Shown: piece by piece, positions 20,083-27,514 of the stretch
Position numbering within the stretch: the first letter of the stretch is position 1
Layout: each line of letters begins with the position of its first letter
From: Deltaproteobacteria bacterium
Lineage (GTDB): Bacteria; Myxococcota_A; UBA9160; JAFDDA01
Length of the DNA: 48,768 nucleotides
Direction: 5' to 3'
Assembly: GCA_019311105.1 (NCBI GenBank)
Contig: JAFDDA010000010.1
Location: forward strand, 1-48,768
Made by a program: the position numbers and the translations under genes
The notes under the pieces: generated by a model
Told to the model about the DNA's origin: nothing
Database searches by the model: none
What the model saw: only the letters and a program-made list of their open reading frames with translations

Positions 20083-21969
20083 CTAGGAGGCGGCCGCCTG
20101 TTCCTGGGTCTGATACTGGAGCCGGTAGAGCCGCGCGTACACTCCCTCGAGGGCAAGCAACTCCTCGTGGCGGCCCTCCTCCACGATCCGCCCCTTATGC
20201 AGGACGTGGATGCGGTCCACGTCCCGGATGGTCGACAGGCGGTGGGCGATCACCAGCGAGGTCTTGCCCTCCATCAGGTTGTGGATGCCGCGCTGGATGG
20301 CCGCCTCGGTCTCGGTGTCGATGGAGCTGGTGGCCTCGTCGAGCACCAGGATGTCGGCGCCGTGGGCCACCGCCCGTGCGAAGGAGAGCAGCTGGCGCTG
20401 CCCCGCCGACAGGTCGATGCCGCGCTCGCGCAGCTCGGTGGTGTAGCCGTTCGGGAGCCGCTCGATGAAGCGGTGCGCCTCCACCGAACGGGCCGCCCGC
20501 TCCAGCGCCTCGGGAGCCAGCGCTTCGTTCCCGAGGCCGATGTTCTCGGCCACCGTCCCGCTGAAGAGGAAGACGTCCTGCAAGACCATGTCGACCCGCC
20601 TTCGCACCTCGGCCTGGGGCAGGTCGCGCAGGTCGATGCCGTCGATCCGGATCGTGCCCTTCTGGGGCTCGTACAGGCGCGTGAGCAGTTTGATCACCGA
20701 GGTCTTGCCCGCGCCGGTGGCGCCCACGAAGGCCGCCTTCTCGCCGGGCGCCACCCGGAACGAGACGTTCCGCAGCACCCAATCCTCGTCGCCCGGGTCC
20801 GGCGTGTAGGAAAACCACACGCCATCGAACTCCACCGTGCCGCGGGCGGCGGTCTCGCGCGGCGGCACCTCGCTCGTCCGGTCCTGGATGGCGGGCTCGG
20901 TATCGAAGAGCTGGAAGATTCGCTCGGCGCTCGCCATGGAGGATTGCATCACGGAGTACTTCGCCGACAGGTCGCGCAGCGGCATGAAAAAGCGCCGCAT
21001 CCAATCGACGAACAAGAAGAACGTGCCCACGCTCGCCATCTTCACGCCGTAGCCGAGAATGATCGCGATGGTCAGGTTCTGCGCGATCTCCACGGACGAA
21101 AAGAGCCCTGCGTCCCAGCGGTTCGAGCGCTGGGCGGCGTCGCGGTTGAGCGCATTCTGCACATCGAAGTCGGCAAGGTTGCGTTTCTCGCGCGTGAAGA
21201 GCTGCACCACCTTCATCCCGGTGATGGTCTCCTGGATCGTGGCATTGATTCGTGCGATGCGGATGCGCGTCTCGCGGAATGCGTCCCGCACGCGCAGCCG
21301 AAAGACCACCGCCACCACGATCAGCAACGGCACGACGGTGAACGTCACCAGGGCGAGCTTCGCGTTGACCAGGAAGAGGATCGTGGCGAAACCGATCATC
21401 TTGAAGATGTCGGTCAGCAGCGAGACGATCCCCGAGGAGAACATCTCCGCCACGTTCTCGACGTCGTTGGTCGCGCGGGTCACGAGGCGACCCACTGGGT
21501 AGCGGTCGAAGAAGCCCAGATGGAGTTTCTGGATGTGGCCGAAGACGTCGCGGCGCAGGTCGCGCATGGCGAGTTGCCCGGTCCACGCCATCATATAGAG
21601 GTTGAGGAATTGCAGACCGGCCAGCGCCAGGGCGGCGAGGCCGTAGAGCGCCGAGAGCCAGACGAGGGCGGGCACGCCGTCGGGAGCCTCGAGGAACGAG
21701 ACCAGCCAGTCCGGGCCGGGCGGGCCCGTGTCCGCCAACGGCTCGCCGGGGAACGCGCGGTCGAGGCCCTGCTTGATGATCCATGCCGGCGCGAGCTCGA
21801 GGAAGAAGAGCGGCACGACCAGCAGCAACGTCACGAGCATCAGCGGCCAGTACGGCCGCACGTAGGGCCAGAGCCGGGCGAGCAGGCGCGCGTCGTAGGC
21901 CTTGCCGAGCTCCGCCTCGTCCTGGAGCCCGTCGTCGGGCTCTTCGATGTCGTCGTCCGGCGCGCTCAC
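20083..21969 (-). CDS. ABC exporter half-transporter with consensus catalytic site (second subunit)
   Basis: A 628-residue half-transporter: six-helix exporter transmembrane domain (about 30-330) then a nucleotide-binding domain. Walker A is GATGAGKTS, the signature is LSAGQRQL (non-canonical, LSGGQ expected) and Walker B ends VLDEATSSID with the catalytic Glu. The start is GTG at 21969, in a GTGA overlap with the upstream half-transporter, so the two are made together. The pairing resembles MdlA/MdlB and BmrC/BmrD-type heterodimers, this one being the MdlB-like partner. The substrate is not evident; drugs, lipids or peptides are possible. Confidence 0.93.
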   Translation of the reverse strand: MSAPDDDIEEPDDGLQDEAELGKAYDARLLARLWPYVRPYWPLMLVTLLLVVPLFFLELAPAWIIKQGLDRAFPGEPLADTGPPGPDWLVSFLEAPDGVPALVWLSALYGLAALALAGLQFLNLYMMAWTGQLAMRDLRRDVFGHIQKLHLGFFDRYPVGRLVTRATNDVENVAEMFSSGIVSLLTDIFKMIGFATILFLVNAKLALVTFTVVPLLIVVAVVFRLRVRDAFRETRIRIARINATIQETITGMKVVQLFTREKRNLADFDVQNALNRDAAQRSNRWDAGLFSSVEIAQNLTIAIILGYGVKMASVGTFFLFVDWMRRFFMPLRDLSAKYSVMQSSMASAERIFQLFDTEPAIQDRTSEVPPRETAARGTVEFDGVWFSYTPDPGDEDWVLRNVSFRVAPGEKAAFVGATGAGKTSVIKLLTRLYEPQKGTIRIDGIDLRDLPQAEVRRRVDMVLQDVFLFSGTVAENIGLGNEALAPEALERAARSVEAHRFIERLPNGYTTELRERGIDLSAGQRQLLSFARAVAHGADILVLDEATSSIDTETEAAIQRGIHNLMEGKTSLVIAHRLSTIRDVDRIHVLHKGRIVEEGRHEELLALEGVYARLYRLQYQTQEQAAAS

Positions 21970-23768
21970 GCCACGTCCTCTTCCAGCTCGTCTTCCAGGG
22001 CCTGCTGGCGGGTCAGCCGGGCGTAGAAGCCGCCGTGCAGCAGCAGCTCCTTGTGGCTTCCCTGTTCGGTGATGCCGCCCTCTTCGAGCACGATGATCGT
22101 GTCGCAGTCGCGCACGCTGCTGATGCGGTGCGAGATGATCACCACCGTGCGGCCGCCGTACACCTCGGCGAGGCTCGTCTGGATGGCCTCCTCCGTGGCC
22201 GCATCGACACTCGACAGTGTGTCGTCGAGGATCAGGATCTTCGGGTCGAGCGCGAGCGCCCGCGCAAGCGCCGTGCGTTGCCGTTGGCCGCCCGACAGCA
22301 TGACGCCGCGCTCGCCCACCACGGTTGCCAGGCCGCGCGGCAACTCGGCGAGGTCGCGGGTCAGTTGAGCACGTTCCACCGCTTCCGCCACCCGGTCCGC
22401 GTCCATCTCGGGAAGCCCATAGGCGACGTTCTCGGCCAGGGTCATCGAGAACAGGAACGAATCCTGGGGAACCATGGCGATGCTCGAGCGCAGCACGTTC
22501 AGCCCGATCCGGTTCACGTCGACGCCGTCGATGAAGACCTGGCCGTCCTCGACCTCGTAGAGGCGCGGGATCACCGATGCGAGGGTCGTCTTGCCGGAAC
22601 CCACCGGCCCGACGATCCCGAGCGAGCTGCCCGCCGGGACGTGCAGCGAGACGTCGCGCAGGGCCGGATCGCGCCCGGCGCCGGGGTACTCGAAGGTCAG
22701 GCCCCGGAAGTCGATCTCGCCTGCGATCGACTCCACGTCGGCCATGTCGGGGCGGTCGGCAATGGACGGCTCCGTGGCCAGGATCTCGTCGATTCGCTGC
22801 ATGGCCGCGCTGCCGCGCTGGATCAACGCCACCACCCAACCCATGATGAAGGTGGGGAACGTGAGCTGGTAGATCAGCATCGCGAAGGTGAAGAACTGCC
22901 CCTTGCTGATCCCCTTCGTGCCGCCGACGGCGAAGACGAGCAGCAGGCCGAGGCTCGGCAGCAAGCCGGTGATCGCCGGCATCAACCCATTGATGCGCAC
23001 GAGCCGCAGGTGGCGCTCGAACAGCGCCTGGTTGGCGCGCTCGAAGCGGGCCTCCATGACGGGCTCCATGGCGTAGGTCTTCACCACGGAGATCCCGGAG
23101 ATCGATTCCTGCAACTGGTTCGAGAGGTCGCCGAGCCCCTCCTGCACCATGATGCTCCAGTGGTGCATCCCCCGGCCGAAGGTTCGCGCGATGAAGATGA
23201 AGAGCGGGTACGGCGCAAACGCCAGCGCCGCGAGCTGCCAATCCTGATAGGCCATGACGCCGAAGGCCCCGATCAACAGGATCGGGGTCTGCACCGTCGA
23301 GAGCAGCCCCGGCCCGAGCAGCAGCCGCACGGAGTTCAAATCGTTCACACAGCGACTCATGAGGTCGCCGGTGCGTTGCCCGAAGAAGAACGATTGCGGC
23401 AAGCGCTGGAGGTGGGCGTAGAGATCGTTGCGGATCTCGTACTCGATCTCGCGCGCCGCGTTGAAGACGAGCACCCGCGAGATGAAGCGCAGCACGCCGC
23501 CGAGCACCCCGATCCCCGCGAGCAGGAGGGCGTAGTCGACGACGCGATCGATGCTCGTGTCGCCGCGATACCAGGCCTCGATCGCATCAATGGTGCGGCC
23601 CGAGAGGATCGGCACCCCCAGGAAGGAGCCGGTGTAGCCCAGGGTCAGGATCGTCCAGACGGTGTAGTAGGCCCGGTTGCGGCCGATGTATTGGCCGAGG
23701 CGCGCGATCGCGGCGCGGACGGAGCCGCGTCCCTCGCGCAGCCGGGCGATGTCGGCGGCGGCGCTCAT
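21966..23768 (-). CDS. ABC exporter half-transporter with degenerate catalytic site (first subunit)
   Basis: A 600-residue half-transporter with an exporter-type transmembrane domain and a nucleotide-binding domain. Walker A is GPVGSGKTT and the signature is the consensus LSGGQRQR. Walker B reads LILDDTLSSVD: the catalytic Glu is replaced by Asp, as in MdlA and other degenerate-site subunits. The ATG at 23768 overlaps the stop of the upstream glycosyltransferase (ATGA), and its own stop overlaps the partner gene start. Combined with the LSAGQ of the partner, one composite ATP site of the heterodimer is expected to be poorly hydrolytic. Confidence 0.93.
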   Translation of the reverse strand: MSAAADIARLREGRGSVRAAIARLGQYIGRNRAYYTVWTILTLGYTGSFLGVPILSGRTIDAIEAWYRGDTSIDRVVDYALLLAGIGVLGGVLRFISRVLVFNAAREIEYEIRNDLYAHLQRLPQSFFFGQRTGDLMSRCVNDLNSVRLLLGPGLLSTVQTPILLIGAFGVMAYQDWQLAALAFAPYPLFIFIARTFGRGMHHWSIMVQEGLGDLSNQLQESISGISVVKTYAMEPVMEARFERANQALFERHLRLVRINGLMPAITGLLPSLGLLLVFAVGGTKGISKGQFFTFAMLIYQLTFPTFIMGWVVALIQRGSAAMQRIDEILATEPSIADRPDMADVESIAGEIDFRGLTFEYPGAGRDPALRDVSLHVPAGSSLGIVGPVGSGKTTLASVIPRLYEVEDGQVFIDGVDVNRIGLNVLRSSIAMVPQDSFLFSMTLAENVAYGLPEMDADRVAEAVERAQLTRDLAELPRGLATVVGERGVMLSGGQRQRTALARALALDPKILILDDTLSSVDAATEEAIQTSLAEVYGGRTVVIISHRISSVRDCDTIIVLEEGGITEQGSHKELLLHGGFYARLTRQQALEDELEEDVA

Positions 23769-24553
23769 GAGCGGTACCAGGCGGCCACGCGGGCACGATC
23801 GAACCCGAGCCGCCATGCGGAAAGCGCCAGGACGTTGCGGACGAAGACCCGCAGGACGCCGTCCTCGCGGTAGCGGCGCGGCGAGGTCGTCGCGGGGGCC
23901 GCGAGCCGGGCCAGCCGGCCTTGGCGCTTGAGCGCCGCGACGAGATCGAGATCCTCCATCATCGGCACCTGGGGCACGCCTCCGATGGCCTCGAGCGTGC
24001 GGCGGCGCGCGAAGATTGCCTGGTCGCCATAGGGGAGACCGAAGAGGGCGACACGCAACCGGGCCCCCCACTCGATCACGCGCAAGCCGAGCGTTCGCCC
24101 GCGGGCCATCTCGTCGGGGTCGAAGCGGAAGCGGAAGGCACCGCCCACGACGGCGGGGTCGCGGAGCGCGTGGCGGACGTCGCGGGCCCAACCGGCCGGC
24201 AGCCGCGTGTCGGCGTGAAGAAAGAGCACCGCGTCGCCTCCGCAGGCTTCGAAGCCAGCCTGGAGCTGGCGCGCCCGGCCGGCCTCGCGATCGGCGGGCA
24301 GCTCGATCACGCGGGTGTGCAGCAGGCCTGCGGCCGCCATCTCGGACCCCCACGTTCGGGCACGCTGACAGGTTTCGTCGCGGCTGCCGCCGTCGGCAAC
24401 GACGATCTCGAGCTCCACGGGCTCGAGATCGGAGCGCTCGGGGAGCGTGGGCTCCGGACCGTCGTCCCCAGGCCCCGAGTCCACGACGCTGCAGAGGGCC
24501 GCCTCGACCGCATCCGCTTCGTCGAGCGTCGGGATCACGACGCCGAGCTTCAC
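23765..24553 (-). CDS. family 2 glycosyltransferase (TIGR04283-like)
   Basis: A 262-residue GT-A glycosyltransferase. The N-terminal VVIPTLDEADAVE and EIVVADGGSRDET loops bind the sugar nucleotide, FLHADTRLP holds the metal-binding Asp region, and GGAFRFRFD, YGDQAIFARR and MEDLDLVAALKR are typical of the small TIGR04283 group. That group is often found with a TIGR04282 partner, which is not adjacent here. Start is GTG at 24553, apparently at or next to the transcription start. It leads a coupled three-gene operon with the heterodimeric ABC exporter, so it may modify the exported molecule; that link is inference. Confidence 0.87.
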   Translation of the reverse strand: MKLGVVIPTLDEADAVEAALCSVVDSGPGDDGPEPTLPERSDLEPVELEIVVADGGSRDETCQRARTWGSEMAAAGLLHTRVIELPADREAGRARQLQAGFEACGGDAVLFLHADTRLPAGWARDVRHALRDPAVVGGAFRFRFDPDEMARGRTLGLRVIEWGARLRVALFGLPYGDQAIFARRRTLEAIGGVPQVPMMEDLDLVAALKRQGRLARLAAPATTSPRRYREDGVLRVFVRNVLALSAWRLGFDRARVAAWYRS

Positions 24554-24620
24554 GGACCCAATCTAGCATGAAAGCGGCGCGCGGATTGACGCGCCTGCCC
24601 CCCTCTCCTATCCAAGCTCC
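24554..24620. promoter_or_regulatory. divergent promoter region of the glycosyltransferase-exporter operon and purM
   Basis: A 67-bp gap. Towards purM: TTGACG (24586-24591), 17-bp spacer, TATCCA (24609-24614), then six bases to the purM GTG at 24621. Towards the glycosyltransferase: extended -10 TGC-TAGATT (24560-24568, minus strand), then six bases to its GTG at 24553, with no good -35. Both sites place the predicted transcription start at the start codon, and neither gene shows a Shine-Dalgarno sequence, suggesting leaderless mRNAs. Confidence 0.5.
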
Positions 24621-25736
24621 GTGAGCCCCGAAGACCCCCAGGATCCGACCCGACCCGACGCCGGCAACAGTGCCCCGGCCTACGCCCAGGCCGGCGTCGA
24701 CCTCGATCACGATGAGGGGTTCATCGACGAGATCAAGGACATCGCACGCGGCACTGCGCGGAGCGAGATCCTGTCGGGGATCGGCGGCTTTGCGGGGCTC
24801 TTCAAGGCCCCGGACCGCTACCGCGAGCCCATCTTCGTCGCGGGGACCGACGGCGTCGGCACCAAGCTCAAGCTCGCCGCCCAGGTCGGCCGCTTCGACA
24901 CCATCGGCATCGATTGCGTCGCCATGGTGGTGAACGACCTGATCGTCCAGGGCGCCGAGCCTCTCGTGTTCCTCGACTACCTCGCGATGGGCAAGCTCGA
25001 CATCGCCCAGGCCAAGGAGGCCCTGAAGGGCGTGGCCGAGGGCTGCCGGCGGGCGGGCTGCGCCCTGCTCGGCGGCGAGACCGCGACGATGCCGGGCTTC
25101 TACCCCCCGGGCGAACTCGAGCTCGTGGGCTTCGGTGTCGGCGTGGTCGAGCGCACCAAGGTCATCGACGGCTCGAGCATCCGGGCCGGCGACGTCCTGC
25201 TGGGCCTCGGCTCGAGCGGCTTCCACAGCAATGGCTACGCCCTGGTCCGCCAGGTGGCGGAGGCCGCGGTGGCGGCCGGGAAGCTCGACTGGAAGGGCGA
25301 GAACGAGGAGCTCAACACGACCCTCGCGAGCGCGCTCATCGCCCCGACCAAGATCTACGTGAAGCCGGTCCTGAACCTGCTCCGCGACTTCCCGATCCAC
25401 GGGATCGTCCACGTCACCGGCGGCGGCTTTGCGGGCAACATCCCGCGCGTGCTGCCCCAGACGGTCCGTGCGGTGGTCGACCCGACCTCGTGGCCGAAGC
25501 CCACGGTCATGTCCATCATCCAGCGCTTCGGCGAGATCTCCGAGAAGGAGATGCTGCGCGTCTTCAACTGCGGCGTCGGCATGGTGCTCGTCGTACCGAA
25601 CGACGCCGCCGACGAGATGACCCAACGCCTCGTCGCCATGGGCGAGCGCGTCTGGAAGATCGGCTACACCGAGCAGAAGGACGGCCCCGACGACCCTTCG
25701 CTGGTGTTGAGCCCCGAACCGCGGGACCTCCCCTGA
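24621..25736 (+). CDS. purM: phosphoribosylformylglycinamidine cyclo-ligase (AIR synthetase)
   Basis: Closes the imidazole ring (FGAM plus ATP to AIR), step five of purine synthesis. The 371-residue protein has YAQAGVDLDHDEGFIDEIK, the FVAGTDGVGTKLKLA ATP-binding loop, LGGETATMPGFY, GLGSSGFHSNGYALVR and VHVTGGGFAGNIPRVLP, all in family order. The start is GTG at 24621, giving an N-terminal extension of about 18 Pro/Asp-rich residues before the conserved YAQAGVD. No ribosome site precedes it, and the predicted transcription start coincides with the GTG. No purN follows, unlike in enterobacteria. It is 22 bp from the next gene, probably co-transcribed. Confidence 0.96.
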   Translation: MSPEDPQDPTRPDAGNSAPAYAQAGVDLDHDEGFIDEIKDIARGTARSEILSGIGGFAGLFKAPDRYREPIFVAGTDGVGTKLKLAAQVGRFDTIGIDCVAMVVNDLIVQGAEPLVFLDYLAMGKLDIAQAKEALKGVAEGCRRAGCALLGGETATMPGFYPPGELELVGFGVGVVERTKVIDGSSIRAGDVLLGLGSSGFHSNGYALVRQVAEAAVAAGKLDWKGENEELNTTLASALIAPTKIYVKPVLNLLRDFPIHGIVHVTGGGFAGNIPRVLPQTVRAVVDPTSWPKPTVMSIIQRFGEISEKEMLRVFNCGVGMVLVVPNDAADEMTQRLVAMGERVWKIGYTEQKDGPDDPSLVLSPEPRDLP

Positions 25737-25758
25737 TGATCCCGCGGGGCCTCTGACC

Positions 25759-27165
25759 ATGGCCCGCCCCAAAGTCCCGCAGCGCGCCCGACGCTGGGAC
25801 GCCGTGATCCTCGGCAGCGCCTTGCCCGGCCTCGTGGCCGCCGCACGCTTGGCGGTGGCCGGCCAGCGCGTGTTGATCCTCGAAGAGAAGGCTGCGTCGG
25901 AGACGCCGGCGCCGGTGCGCGAGCCCTTCTTCCTGGCGGGCGCGCGGGGCGGCATCCTCGAGGCGTGCCTGAAGGATCTGAACCTCCCGTTGATCGAGCG
26001 CCGCGCGATTGCGGCCGACCCGGTGGCCTTGCAGGTCGTGCTGCCGGGCGCCCGGCTCGACCTCGGCGAGCCTCAGCTGACGGTGGATGAACTCGTGGCC
26101 TGGGGCGTGGCCAAGCCGGAGCCCGCCCGAGCCCTGGTGCGCGCGCTAGCGAACGCAGCGGCCGCGGAGTTGACCGCCATGGAGGGCTCGCCGGTGGTGA
26201 AGGCGGGCGGCTTGCGCGGCCTGGCGCGCAGCGGGGCACGGCCCTCTCTGCACGGTCGCGGGCTTCCCGTCGAGGCGTCGGGCGCGGAGGGGACGCTCGG
26301 CGCGATCCTCGAAGCTCAGGTGCGCGCGCTTTCGAACCTCGGCGCCACCACGCCGCCACCCGAAGCGCGCGCGCGCTTGCTGGGCCTGGCCCTGGCCGGC
26401 GGGGCGAACTTCCCGACCACGGAACTCGGCTTGCGCGAGCTGCTGCTCCGGCGGATCCGCGCGCGCCACGGCGAAGTCCGCACCCTCGACCGCCCCTTCG
26501 CGTTTGCCGTAACCGGCGATGACCCCGCCCTCGCCATCGAGGGCCTGAACGAGTTGTGGGCCGGTCGGACGCTCATCGTAAATGCCCCGGCCGCCCGCCT
26601 TGGACGCCAGCTCGAGGTGTGGGACCGGCCTGTGCCGGCGTTCCTCGCCGAAGCACGGCCGCCCGGGCATCGACGCATCTCGGTCCACCTGCGCTGCGAG
26701 TCGCCCTGGGTGCCCGAGGGCATGGCGCGCGCCCTGCTCCGCGTGGGCGACCCGAGCCGGCCGGCCGAAGGCACCAACGTCGTCGCCATCGCCCGCCACC
26801 CGAACCCCGAGCCCGACGACGGCGGCCCGATCGTGCAGGACCTCGTCGCCTCGGCCATCGTCGAAGACCGCCCCGAGGCGCGCGGCGCCGTGGAGGAGGA
26901 GATCGAAGCCGCGCTGCGCGACCTCATGCCCTTCTCCGAAGGCCACGGCGAGCGCCAGACGTGGGCGGAGCCCGGCTGGGACGACGACGCCGCGCTCGGC
27001 GACCCGGCCCGCGGCGAGGGCTGGCCGGGCGAGATCGAACTGCGCGCCTCGAGCCGGCCGCCCGTCCAGGTCTTGCCCCGGGAGGGGGTCGCCGCCCTGG
27101 GCCTCGAGGGCGACCTCCTGCTCGGCTGGCGCGCCGGGGACGCTGTGGCCGCAGACCTCGCCTAG
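25759..27165 (+). CDS. degenerate Rossmann-fold (FAD/NAD-type) protein of unknown function
   Basis: A 468-residue protein whose N-terminus looks like an FAD/NAD(P)-binding fold: AVILGSALPGLVAAARLAV followed by RVLILEEK, with the acidic residue at the end of strand 2. The glycine motif is G-S-A-L-P-G, with Ala in place of the second Gly (residues 19-24). The C-terminal LLLGWRAGDAVAADLA resembles the GDA end of amine-oxidase or phytoene-desaturase-type flavoproteins. The middle is rich in Arg, Ala and Pro and has no motif I recognise. It sits 22 bp after purM and before rpmB. Redox function is possible but cofactor binding may be weakened. Confidence 0.75.
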   Translation: MARPKVPQRARRWDAVILGSALPGLVAAARLAVAGQRVLILEEKAASETPAPVREPFFLAGARGGILEACLKDLNLPLIERRAIAADPVALQVVLPGARLDLGEPQLTVDELVAWGVAKPEPARALVRALANAAAAELTAMEGSPVVKAGGLRGLARSGARPSLHGRGLPVEASGAEGTLGAILEAQVRALSNLGATTPPPEARARLLGLALAGGANFPTTELGLRELLLRRIRARHGEVRTLDRPFAFAVTGDDPALAIEGLNELWAGRTLIVNAPAARLGRQLEVWDRPVPAFLAEARPPGHRRISVHLRCESPWVPEGMARALLRVGDPSRPAEGTNVVAIARHPNPEPDDGGPIVQDLVASAIVEDRPEARGAVEEEIEAALRDLMPFSEGHGERQTWAEPGWDDDAALGDPARGEGWPGEIELRASSRPPVQVLPREGVAALGLEGDLLLGWRAGDAVAADLA

Positions 27166-27200
27166 CGGGCCGGCACGCTCTGGCCGCGGACCTCGCCTAG
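27140..27200. repeat. imperfect tandem duplication of the 3' end of the Rossmann-fold gene
   Basis: The 26-bp segment at 27140-27165, covering the last codons and the TAG stop, recurs at 27175-27200 with two mismatches (period 35 bp). The second copy includes another in-register CCTCGCCTAG. It lies in the 133-bp gap before rpmB (27166-27298), where a TTGGCA box (27213-27218) is a weak candidate rpmB promoter. Confidence 0.85.
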
Positions 27201-27239
27201 GAGCCCCGGCCGTTGGCACAGGGAGGCCCCGTGGGCTAA

Positions 27240-27264
27240 CAACCGCTTCTCGTTCGCGCGGTTG
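27240..27264 (+). promoter_or_regulatory. stem-loop in the rpmB leader
   Basis: CAACCGC (27240-27246) pairs perfectly with GCGGTTG (27258-27264) around an 11-nt loop, 34 bp before the rpmB ATG. It could be a ribosomal-protein leader structure or a weak terminator for the purM transcript. No U-run follows. Confidence 0.35.
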
Positions 27265-27298
27265 CCGCGCCGAGGCACGCCCTCCCGGAGACCCAGCC

Positions 27299-27490
27299 AT
27301 GGCCCAGACCTGCGAGATCTGCCAGAAGACGCCCCGAGTCGGGCGGAACGTCAGCCACTCCCACATCAAGACGTCGAAGACGTGGCACCCGAACCTCCAG
27401 CGTGTTCGCGCGCGCGTGGGCAAGAGTGTCAAGCGCATCAACGCCTGCACCCGCTGCATCCGCTCGGGCAAGGTCATCAAGGTCGCCTAG
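27299..27490 (+). CDS. rpmB: large-subunit ribosomal protein bL28
   Basis: A 63-residue ribosomal protein of the 50S subunit. It starts MAQTCEICQKTPRVGRNVSH, matching the bL28 pattern C-x-x-C...G-x-x-VSHS. It ends with a second pair in NACTRCIRSGKVIKVA, so this is the four-cysteine (zinc-binding, C+) form. The sequence SHIKTSKTWHPNLQRVR is the conserved rRNA-binding region. It is preceded by a stem-loop and followed by another, and lies 24 bp before msbA on the same strand. The usual partner rpmG is not adjacent. Confidence 0.96.
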   Translation: MAQTCEICQKTPRVGRNVSHSHIKTSKTWHPNLQRVRARVGKSVKRINACTRCIRSGKVIKVA

Positions 27491-27497
27491 GGCGACC
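27481..27497 (+). terminator. short stem-loop centred on the rpmB stop codon
   Basis: GGTCGCC (27481-27487), TAG, GGCGACC (27491-27497): a perfect 7-bp inverted repeat whose 3-nt loop is exactly the rpmB stop codon. No T-tract follows, so it may be an mRNA 3' stabiliser or partial attenuator between rpmB and msbA. Confidence 0.4.
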
Positions 27498-27514
27498 TCG
27501 TCCCCACCCAAACC

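Noticed and set aside
16571..20086. A ~1170-codon plus-strand frame opposite smc
   Set aside because: Also a GC-rich antisense shadow; smc on the minus strand has full family motifs from end to end.
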